DNA of 6,208 bases from Candidatus Aenigmatarchaeota archaeon (GTDB lineage: Archaea > Aenigmatarchaeota > Aenigmatarchaeia > Aenigmatarchaeales > DAIDAN01): NCBI GenBank assembly GCA_027310605.1, contig DAIDAN010000032.1:1-6208 (forward strand), given 5' to 3'. Shown piece by piece: positions 1 to 4,419 of the stretch. Within the stretch, counting starts at the first letter, position 1, and each line of letters starts with the position of its first letter. Under the pieces are notes generated by a model, which was given only the letters and a program-made list of their open reading frames with translations, was not told where the DNA came from and did not search any database. The position numbers and the translations under genes are program-made.

Positions 1-638
1 GCCACATACTGCCATTTGTTAAGCGAAGGAAATAAAGAAGATTGAACAGCCTGATAAACAGTTCCGTTCCCCAAGTATGCTGACAGCGCGCCATTCGCTG
101 AATTCATGTTTATTCCAAAATACGGGGTCTTGTTTGCACCCGCAGAATCGTTGGAAGTATAAATCGGGCGCGCTGTTGTACTTATATTTAACGGATATAT
201 CCATGCGGAGATTGTGCCTGTATTTCCCAAAATCAAAGTCGGCGCGCCGCCAGCATCAACATAATCATTCACGCCGTCGAAAGCCAGGGCGTTCCCTATC
301 AGTCCCGCCGTGATATTGCAGGTTGAAGCTCCCGAACCGCACTGGTCAAAATTCTTGAGCTGTCCGTCATTCCCGTAGCCGCTCGAATCAGAACTGTAAT
401 TTGTTGAATTTACAGAATCCATTTTCCAGTATCCCACGAGCGAATTGTCGCGGACGCGAGCGCATGTTGAATAATCTATAAAAAGCGCGCCCTTCTGCGC
501 GCAAACAGCCTGCGAGGAGACGGACTGCGTCTGGAAATTGGCTAGCGAGCCTGAGAAGGACAACACAAGGATCGCAACGCTTATCGTGAAGGCCGCAAGG
601 ATGACCGTTGTTATGAGCGAGGATAATGCCTTTTTCAT
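1..638 (-). CDS. LamG-domain surface protein with archaeal pilin-like leader (partial, 3' end off window)
   Basis: The frame is open from an ATG at 638 to the left edge, giving 212 complete residues of a longer protein. Residues 1-30 (MKKALSSLITTVILAAFTIS, then more hydrophobic sequence) match the class III signal of archaeal type IV pilins and archaellins: two lysines, a small residue, then a hydrophobic helix. Cleavage by a prepilin peptidase after about A4 would leave the helix as anchor or assembly domain. From about residue 67 a LamG/concanavalin A-like domain begins: VGYWKMDS (68-75), GYGNDGQL (87-94), GNALAFDGVNDYVDAG (115-130), GTISAWIYP (141-149) and NKWQYVA (207-213). Cys46/Cys59 and Cys100/Cys107 could form disulfides. 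LamG domains often bind glycans or mediate adhesion; that role is inferred here. Asn-Ser/Thr sequons (NST, NYS, NIT, NIS, NGT) suggest N-glycosylation. The start is supported by a TATA box 26 nt upstream. The domain call is firm; the ligand is unknown. Confidence 0.85.
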   Translation of the reverse strand, partial: MKKALSSLITTVILAAFTISVAILVLSFSGSLANFQTQSVSSQAVCAQKGALFIDYSTCARVRDNSLVGYWKMDSVNSTNYSSDSSGYGNDGQLKNFDQCGSGASTCNITAGLIGNALAFDGVNDYVDAGGAPTLILGNTGTISAWIYPLNISTTARPIYTSNDSAGANKTPYFGINMNSANGALSAYLGNGTVYQAVQSSLFPSLNKWQYV

Positions 639-660
639 ATCGGGAGTTGTGTGTTTCGAT

Positions 661-668
661 TAATAAAG
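661..668 (-). promoter_or_regulatory. TATA box of the LamG gene, leaderless
   Basis: CTTTATTA on the minus strand is centred 26.5 nt upstream of the ATG at 638 and preceded by CCAAA as a possible BRE. Transcription would start at or next to the A of the ATG, so the mRNA is probably leaderless. No Shine-Dalgarno sequence precedes the ATG. Confidence 0.6.
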
Positions 669-683
669 TTTGGAAAATATCAA

Positions 684-920
684 TACGAATCGGATTGCAT
701 CATTAAGGCTTGATTTGTAGGAAATCATATTACGATTCAGTTTGCAGATGCGCTGACGGCAGCGCTGCATCAAACAACTTAACGGCCGTCATGATTTGCA
801 CGGAAAGCAAAGCTTTCCGGCATGCACGCGAACGAAGTTCGCGGCTACGCCAAAAACTGAAAGTTTTTGTGCGTGCCGAAAATCTTTCAGATTTTCGTGC
901 ATTGTGATTTCAATACGTAA
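684..920 (+). repeat. Palindromic intergenic repeat element, copy A
   Basis: This stretch fills the gap between nac and the LamG gene and has no credible gene. It shares blocks with copy B (5443-5609). TCATTAAGGCTTGATTTG (700-717) occurs as a perfect 18-nt reverse complement at 5581-5598. CATATTACGATTCA (726-739) and CAACTTAACGGCCGT (775-789) recur in direct orientation at 5443-5456 and 5492-5506 with one mismatch each. The shared blocks flank different hairpin sets, so the two copies keep conserved ends and motif order but have variable stems. Possible identities are a small non-autonomous palindromic element, a REP-like intergenic repeat, or a structured RNA. Only the repetition itself is certain. 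Confidence 0.65.
797..901. other. Cluster of four perfect short-loop hairpins
   Basis: Four consecutive perfect stems with 3-nt loops occupy this stretch: 801-808/812-819 (CGGAAAGC, loop AAA), 827-833/837-843 (CGCGAAC, loop GAA), 851-858/862-869 (CAAAAACT, loop GAA) and 877-885/889-897 (CGAAAATCT, loop TTC). Short linkers separate them. The outer TGCA at 797-800 can pair with 898-901, and the linker 820-827 can pair with 869-876 apart from one G-U wobble, so a branched fold is possible. It ends just past the nac stop codon, so it could sit in the nac 3' UTR and act in termination or mRNA stability. A dedicated small RNA is also possible. Confidence 0.6.
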
Positions 921-922
921 TT

Positions 923-1264
923 TTATTTCTTCAGTTTCATAATCGCTTCTGCAATATCTCCAGTTTCCTCAAGCGCTTTCCTTGCTTCATCAAGGCCCGC
1001 GCCAGACTGCTGCGCCACAAGCTTTGCGTCTTCTTCCGAGAATTTTTCCTTTTGTTCCGCGGGTTTTTCCCGCTCGGAGATTTCCCCGGAAATCTGGAAA
1101 GTCTCCTGCCCTCCCACTTTTATCTTCATAACCTGCGGCTCGCTTATCACAATCTCCCCGCCCGCTGTCTTGATTATCACCTCCTCCGACTCAATCTGCT
1201 CCTGCTGCATGCCGAGCTGCTTCATCATTTTAGAAAGTTGACGAGAATCCATCATGTTAAACAT
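923..1264 (-). CDS. nac: Nascent polypeptide-associated complex protein (archaeal alpha-NAC)
   Basis: Ribosome-associated chaperone; archaeal NAC forms a homodimer that contacts nascent chains at the exit tunnel. The 113-aa product has the usual archaeal length and order: an N-terminal segment MFNMMDSRQLSKMMKQLG, a NAC beta-domain at about 27-62 (EEVIIKT, EIVISEPQV, GQETFQISG), a charged linker at about 63-75, and a C-terminal UBA domain at 76-113 (SEEDAKLVAQQSGAGLDEAR, ending EAIMKLKK). I chose the ATG at 1264 because archaeal NACs commonly begin MF and because GGTGA ends 5 nt upstream. GTG 1273 and ATG 1267 lie inside or against that ribosome binding site. The upstream winged-helix gene ends at 1270, so the two are probably cotranscribed and translationally coupled. 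Codons 2-12 (TCT, CGT, CAA, CTT, TCT) are AT-rich, whereas from 1228 onward the gene uses CAG, GAG, CTC and GGC. This break fits replacement of the 5' end by an inserted element. Confidence 0.93.
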   Translation of the reverse strand: MFNMMDSRQLSKMMKQLGMQQEQIESEEVIIKTAGGEIVISEPQVMKIKVGGQETFQISGEISEREKPAEQKEKFSEEDAKLVAQQSGAGLDEARKALEETGDIAEAIMKLKK

Positions 1265-1267
1265 CAT

Positions 1268-1276
1268 CCTCACCTT
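1268..1276 (-). promoter_or_regulatory. nac ribosome binding site overlapping the winged-helix stop codon
   Basis: The minus strand reads AAGGTGAGG just before ATG ATG. AGGTGA matches the archaeal anti-Shine-Dalgarno (SD complement GGAGGTGAT). The TGA inside it (1272-1270) is also the stop codon of the winged-helix gene, so ribosomes ending there are placed to start nac. This is the only clear Shine-Dalgarno in the window; the other genes appear leaderless. Confidence 0.7.
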
Positions 1277-1467
1277 ATTTTATAAACGATGTTACTTCCT
1301 TTTCTAATCTTTTTAATCTTTCCCTCAATCTTTTCTAGCCATAACAAATGTTTTTTTGTTGTTCTTATATCAGCATTAATCTCTCTATTAACTGTTGTAA
1401 GAGTTTCTGGTCCTTTTCTCAATACCTTTAAAATTTCTTTTCTTATAGAATTATAGTTTCTTCGCAT
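1270..1467 (-). CDS. Small winged-helix DNA-binding protein, probable autoregulator
   Basis: A 65-aa lysine- and arginine-rich protein. Residues about 5-45 read as a helix-turn-helix (SIRKEILKVLRKGPETLTTV, then INADIRTTKKHLLWLEKIEG), followed by a short wing IKKIRKGSNIVYKI at the C-terminus. This is the plan of minimal archaeal winged-helix regulators. A TATA box (1498-1491) lies 27.5 nt upstream of the ATG, so the transcript should be leaderless. The gene diverges from the LAGLIDADG gene, and each start region is covered by a copy of a palindromic operator, which suggests that this protein represses both. That link is inferred from position only. It is upstream of and probably cotranscribed with nac. 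AT-rich codon use resembles the LAGLIDADG gene and not nac, which supports shared origin with the putative element. Confidence 0.75.
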   Translation of the reverse strand: MRRNYNSIRKEILKVLRKGPETLTTVNREINADIRTTKKHLLWLEKIEGKIKKIRKGSNIVYKIR

Positions 1468-1469
1468 AG

Positions 1470-1484
1470 TGTATTATTTATACA
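1470..1484. promoter_or_regulatory. Palindromic operator, left copy
   Basis: TGTATTATTTATACA is a 15-bp palindrome with 6 of 7 arm pairs matching. It covers the interval from just downstream of the shared TATA box to the start codon of the winged-helix gene. The surrounding 19-nt block 1466-1484 is a direct repeat of 1504-1522 at 17 of 19 positions. A protein bound here would block transcription start of the winged-helix/nac transcript. Confidence 0.6.
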
Positions 1485-1490
1485 GTTAAA

Positions 1491-1498
1491 TTTATATA
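1491..1498. promoter_or_regulatory. Shared bidirectional TATA box
   Basis: TTTATATA on the plus strand reads TATATAAA on the minus strand. Its centre (1494.5) is exactly midway between the ATG at 1467 (-) and the ATG at 1522 (+), 27.5 nt from each. One TBP site could therefore serve both divergent leaderless genes. Which direction dominates would depend on flanking BRE elements and operator occupancy. Confidence 0.6.
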
Positions 1499-1507
1499 TC
1501 AATATAG

Positions 1508-1522
1508 TGTATAAATTATACA
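1508..1522. promoter_or_regulatory. Palindromic operator, right copy
   Basis: TGTATAAATTATACA is a 15-bp palindrome with all 7 arm pairs matching around a central A. It ends on the A of the LAGLIDADG gene ATG and so covers that gene's predicted transcription start. It is the partner of the left copy, with centres 38 bp apart on opposite sides of the TATA box. Confidence 0.65.
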
Positions 1523-2976
1523 TGTATGAAGACATCGAACTCTTGGCGGATGTGTTGGTAAAAATCTCAAAAATAAAGCATTTGAAATATCCATTTTTAC
1601 GCATTCATTTCAAAAAGCTTGTGGAAAAATGGAATTCCACAAATTCAAAGTTTGAAATACATGTTTTTGATTTACCAAAATATTTAATAGTTAATTTTGA
1701 TGAAAATGGGAGAGAAATGCTTTGTAAATTATGCACTCACCTCAAAGATGAATATGGGTTGGAGAAATTGAAGAAAATACATGAAACAAATGTTTACAAA
1801 CTGTATGGTTTCATAAGAAAGTTAACAGACGGAATTTCGATCAAGAGTTTGGTAGAATTGTTTGATTTATTAAAATTATTAGGCAAAGAAAAAATGCTAA
1901 ATTTAGAGAATCTAGAAAAACATATTATTGAAATAAAGACAAGAAGATGTAAGAGCTTCAAACCTAATGGCTGTTTTCCGATTCATTTGAACGATGAAAA
2001 ATGGGCTCCTTTCTTTGGATTGATGTTGGATTCAGGAATTCATAAATTCCAATTCTATTCAATCAAAAAAGAATCGCATGATGAAATAAGAGTATGTTTA
2101 AAATCTTTAGGGTGTGAGATAACAGAATATCAAAATAAAACCGTTGCCAATTCGATGTTTTCCACTATTTTTTCATTGGCTGGTTTGGATATTTCTAATC
2201 CACAACAAATATCAAATAACCCTTTGCCATATTGGATATTCACAAAAACATCGGATAAATTCAAAGCTATACTTATAACCAAAGCATTTGAGGCAGAAGG
2301 TTCATTTTCAAAATCATCCAGAGATATTAGAATAACACAATCAACCGAATTAAAAATATCAAATGATCAGACAATTAATTTAAAGAAATTATCTAAAAAA
2401 GAAATAATAAAAAATAGCTTCTCTATAATACTGAAAATAGGAATTTCAAAAATTCCAGAAAATATAAAAGATATTATTATAGAAAATCCGCCATTAATTC
2501 TGGTTTCTTTACAAATATTACTTAGAAAATTTAAAATAAATTCGAATGTATGTCCATCTTTTGTTTATATAAAATCCAATGATAAAGTTGCAACTATGTG
2601 GGATTTGCATATTAATGGAAAAGATATTGATAAATTTAGAGAACTCTGCTTCCCGCATATGGTTTTGAACAAGTTTGACAATTTTAGAAAAAGAAAGGAG
2701 AATATATCTCCCAACACGAGAATGTTATATTATTTGCTATTGGCCAAAGAGGCTGAAAATAAAAAAGGGTATTTCTTCATTAAGGATGTTATCTCAATAA
2801 GTCATAGAAAACCGAAGAATATTTGGAATAATTTAGCTCTTCTTAAAAGAAAAGGGTTTGTTAAAACAGTTGAAAAGATTGGTATGTCCAATAAACTCAA
2901 AATCTCAAAGGAGGGGTATGAATTTTTAAATCAAAACATAAATTCGATGGAAGAGTGGAATTATTTATTTGAATAA
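1522..2976 (+). CDS. LAGLIDADG-family homing endonuclease-like protein with C-terminal winged helix
   Basis: A 484-aa, lysine-, isoleucine- and asparagine-rich protein from AT-rich DNA. Residues 1-140 are a mostly helical region I do not recognise. A two-motif LAGLIDADG core follows: motif 1 is WAPFFGLMLDSGIHKF (161-176) and motif 2 is ILITKAFEAEGSF (250-262). Between and after them are beta-rich stretches such as HKFQFYSIKK and DIRITQSTELKI, which in this family form the DNA-contacting saddle. Residues about 396-475 (NTRMLYYLLLAKEAE, SISHRKPKNIWNNLALLKRK, GFVKTVEK, NKLKISKEGYEFL) form a winged helix. Motif 2 keeps the acidic residue (E259). In motif 1 the equivalent position is Ser171 with Asp170 beside it, so cleavage may be altered or lost. 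I chose the ATG at 1522 because it lies 27.5 nt from the TATA box; an in-frame GTG at 1507 would add five residues but falls upstream of the predicted transcript start. It is free-standing, with no intein splicing motifs. It could instead be a domesticated DNA-binding regulator. Confidence 0.75.
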   Translation: MYEDIELLADVLVKISKIKHLKYPFLRIHFKKLVEKWNSTNSKFEIHVFDLPKYLIVNFDENGREMLCKLCTHLKDEYGLEKLKKIHETNVYKLYGFIRKLTDGISIKSLVELFDLLKLLGKEKMLNLENLEKHIIEIKTRRCKSFKPNGCFPIHLNDEKWAPFFGLMLDSGIHKFQFYSIKKESHDEIRVCLKSLGCEITEYQNKTVANSMFSTIFSLAGLDISNPQQISNNPLPYWIFTKTSDKFKAILITKAFEAEGSFSKSSRDIRITQSTELKISNDQTINLKKLSKKEIIKNSFSIILKIGISKIPENIKDIIIENPPLILVSLQILLRKFKINSNVCPSFVYIKSNDKVATMWDLHINGKDIDKFRELCFPHMVLNKFDNFRKRKENISPNTRMLYYLLLAKEAENKKGYFFIKDVISISHRKPKNIWNNLALLKRKGFVKTVEKIGMSNKLKISKEGYEFLNQNINSMEEWNYLFE

Positions 2977-3082
2977 TTTTTTCCATCTGCTTCGCGTTCA
3001 TGCTGAACATAACTATCACGATTTTTCCTTTAAGATTTTTGGCAGCGTTTTCAGCCGTTCTGATTTTTATTTCTGTTTTTTT
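2977..3082 (+). terminator. Oligo-T tracts after the LAGLIDADG gene
   Basis: Six T residues follow the TAA stop directly (2977-2982), and further runs occur at 3064-3068 (T5) and 3076-3082 (T7). Archaeal RNA polymerase terminates at oligo-U tracts without needing a hairpin, so these are reasonable terminators for the plus-strand gene. Confidence 0.4.
2978..3010 (-). pseudogene. Displaced original 5' end of nac (remnant)
   Basis: Minus-strand ATG at 3010 reads MFSMNAKQMEK before running into the complement of the LAGLIDADG gene tail. Compared with the intact nac start MFNMMDSRQLSK it aligns with one gap: M, F, M, Q and K are identical, and S/N, N/D, A/S, K/R and M/L are conservative. It also resembles the general archaeal NAC opening MFxxMNPRQMxKMMK. 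GTGAT, a partial Shine-Dalgarno match, ends 4 nt upstream of the ATG. Codons (AAC GCG AAG CAG) are in the GC-richer style of the nac body. Only 11 residues match, so chance cannot be excluded. An alternative is a fragment of a beta-CASP-type or other protein, because the frame stays open upstream (GKIVIV before the Met). Confidence 0.5.
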
Positions 3083-3144
3083 GTAATGAAAACTGTTTTT
3101 GCAAATTCATTATCAATATCAGTTACGAACAGTTTTATTTTTTC
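3011..3144 (-). pseudogene. Possible decayed minus-strand coding remnant
   Basis: A minus-strand frame reads EKIKLFVTDIDNEF, then AKTVFITKK, and stops at 3067. Changing the frame at the seven-A run (3082-3076) joins it to EIKIRTAENAAKNLKGKIVIV, which continues into the Met at 3010. Both parts have protein-like composition, but no start codon exists at the front. It may be what once lay between the promoter at about 3170 and nac. The plus strand here also contains a 14-nt match to repeat element B (3052-3065), so it may instead be noncoding. No family is assigned with any certainty. Confidence 0.25.
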
Positions 3145-3164
3145 TTAACAAGAGTTATCGCCTG

Positions 3165-3176
3165 TTAAATATAAAA
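3165..3176. promoter_or_regulatory. TATA region of the TctA-like gene, possibly bidirectional
   Basis: TTAAATAT (3165-3172) is centred 24.5 nt upstream of the ATG at 3193, giving a leaderless or near-leaderless mRNA. On the minus strand TTTATATT (3175-3168) lies over the same bases and would direct a start near 3145, at the front of the decayed remnant. That minus-strand promoter may once have driven nac. Confidence 0.5.
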
Positions 3177-3192
3177 AGATTTCAATAATTTC

Positions 3193-4389
3193 ATGCTCGA
3201 GCTTTTTCTCGCTCTCGCCTTCGGCGCCGCTCTCGGCGCAATATGCGGGCTCCTGCCGGGCTTGCACCCGAACAACACGATTCCCATAGTCCTCGGCATG
3301 TCTTTCCTTTTCCCGCCGATGTCCGCCGCGGTAGTGTTGATAAGCGCAGGCGTAGTGAACAGCTTCGTGGCTTTCATCCCGAGCATACTGATAGGCGCGC
3401 CCGAGAGCGGGAGCGAGCTTTCCGTGCTGCCGGGACACAGGCTTCTCTTGCAGGGAAAGGGCTATGAGGCGCTGCAGTTGACAGTGATAGGCGGGCTTGC
3501 GAGCGCGCTGTTCGCGATGGCTTCGCTTCCAGCCTTCGCGCTCGCTGTTCCGAAGACTTATTCCTTCATCCGCCCGAATGTGCAGTACCTCCTGATTTTC
3601 GTGGTCATCTATATGGTTCTCTCGGAAAAAACTTGGAAGGGAAAATTTTTCGCAGCCGCGGTTTTCGCGCTTTCCGGGATTTTCGGCTGGCTCGCGCTCG
3701 ACAAGATTCAGGCGGGAAACGAAATCCTGTTCCCTTTGCTTTCCGGCTTGTTCGGGCTGCCCATGCTCTTGCTTTCGGTGAAAAACAGGGTGACAATGCC
3801 GGAGAGCTTTTCCTTTGAAACCGAGGAAATCAGAAAAAGAAAAATACTCAAGCCCGCGCTCGTCGGGAGCGTTGCGGGCGTTGTCGCGGGAATGCTTCCG
3901 GGCATCGGCTCCTCGCAGGCGACCGTGCTTGCGCAGGCGGGGGAGCGCGATGAGAAAAGCTTCCTGATGTCGATGGCTGGCGTGAGCGTGGTTGATGTGA
4001 TTTACTCGCTTCTCGCCTTGTGGCTGATAGGCAACGCGCGCTCCGGAATCGCTTCTGCGGTGGGAACTCTCGTGAGCATTGATTTTAACGCAGTCCTTGT
4101 TTTCCTTTCCGTGATTCTCGCGTCCGCGGGAATCGGCGCGTTCCTCACTCTGAAGCTTTCAAGAAGCGCAATCTTTGCATTGAGAAGGGTTAATTACAGA
4201 AAGCTCTGCGCCTATGTTTTCGCTTTCGTCTTCATCCTGATTTTCGCATTCACCGGCTTTTTCGGGCTTGCAGTCGCGGGGCTCGCGCTTTCCATCGGGC
4301 TCGTCCCGAACCTGACAAACATAAGGAGAAGCCATGCGATGGGCTGCCTCATCCTGCCCGCGATTCTGTTTTTCATGGGGCTGGCGTAA
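3193..4389 (+). CDS. TctA-like integral membrane protein (archaeal branch)
   Basis: A 398-aa, strongly hydrophobic protein with about ten likely membrane segments. Two internal repeats each carry a TctA-family signature: LPGLHPNN at 21-28 and LPGIGSSQAT at 235-244. Between them, IPSILIGAPESGSELSVLPG and RLLLQGKGYEAL (62-94) resemble the bacterial TctA pattern of a Gly-Pro-rich loop, a DG/PG turn and a following KG-x-A-L helix. Bacterial TctA (about 500 aa) is the large membrane subunit of tripartite tricarboxylate transporters and works with TctB and a binding protein. Neither is present here, and archaeal members are shorter and of unknown substrate. A charged loop (ETEEIRKRKILK, 209-220) separates the halves. 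GC-rich codons contrast with the genes on both sides. The ATG is supported by a TATA box at leaderless spacing. Confidence 0.8.
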   Translation: MLELFLALAFGAALGAICGLLPGLHPNNTIPIVLGMSFLFPPMSAAVVLISAGVVNSFVAFIPSILIGAPESGSELSVLPGHRLLLQGKGYEALQLTVIGGLASALFAMASLPAFALAVPKTYSFIRPNVQYLLIFVVIYMVLSEKTWKGKFFAAAVFALSGIFGWLALDKIQAGNEILFPLLSGLFGLPMLLLSVKNRVTMPESFSFETEEIRKRKILKPALVGSVAGVVAGMLPGIGSSQATVLAQAGERDEKSFLMSMAGVSVVDVIYSLLALWLIGNARSGIASAVGTLVSIDFNAVLVFLSVILASAGIGAFLTLKLSRSAIFALRRVNYRKLCAYVFAFVFILIFAFTGFFGLAVAGLALSIGLVPNLTNIRRSHAMGCLILPAILFFMGLA

Positions 4390-4390
4390 G

Positions 4391-4398
4391 CTTATATC
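4391..4398 (+). promoter_or_regulatory. TATA box of the 198-aa orphan gene
   Basis: CTTATATC begins one base after the permease stop codon and is centred 25.5 nt upstream of the ATG at 4420. That spacing decides the start over the ATG at 4411, which is only 16.5 nt away. A T6 run at 4400-4405 could terminate the permease transcript in the same stretch. Confidence 0.55.
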
Positions 4399-4419
4399 CT
4401 TTTTTATCAAATGAAAAAT

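Larger units (their letters stand above)
1229..2977. mobile_element. Putative selfish element inserted in the 5' end of nac
   Basis: This AT-rich block of about 1.75 kb lies between the GC-rich nac body (1228 leftward) and a GC-richer minus-strand remnant (3010-2978) that reads like the original nac start. It holds a LAGLIDADG-family gene, a divergent winged-helix gene, their shared promoter with two operators, a ribosome binding site and 12 replacement codons for nac. Both edges fall in A/T runs (AAAATGATG at the nac side, AAAAAATTATT at the other), so each boundary is uncertain by a few bases. No terminal repeat or target-site duplication was seen. That suits homing by break repair better than a DDE transposon. 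The block and its gene content are visible; the insertion event is inference. Confidence 0.5.

Noticed and set aside
710..907. 65-residue plus-strand frame through the hairpin cluster
   Set aside because: Its sequence only reflects the inverted repeats (RERSSRLRQKLKV); it has no promoter at the right spacing and no protein-like pattern.
1268..1273. GTG at 1273 as the nac start
   Set aside because: It overlaps the stop codon of the upstream gene and is part of the ribosome binding site; MF at 1264 fits archaeal NACs.
1475..1482. TATAAATA as the winged-helix promoter
   Set aside because: It lies only 8 nt from the ATG; the box at 1491-1498 has proper spacing, and this one is part of the operator palindrome.
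1507..1521. GTG at 1507 as the LAGLIDADG gene start
   Set aside because: It falls within the operator and upstream of the predicted transcription start; ATG 1522 fits the leaderless spacing.
1522..2976. Intein or group I intron interpretation of the LAGLIDADG gene
   Set aside because: No flanking extein frame, no N-terminal Cys/Ser block, no terminal His-Asn, and the gene has its own promoter and is antisense to nac.
3145..3438. Minus-strand open frames opposite the start of the permease
   Set aside because: They are antisense shadows of the GC-rich permease, with His/Arg/Glu-rich composition typical of such shadows.
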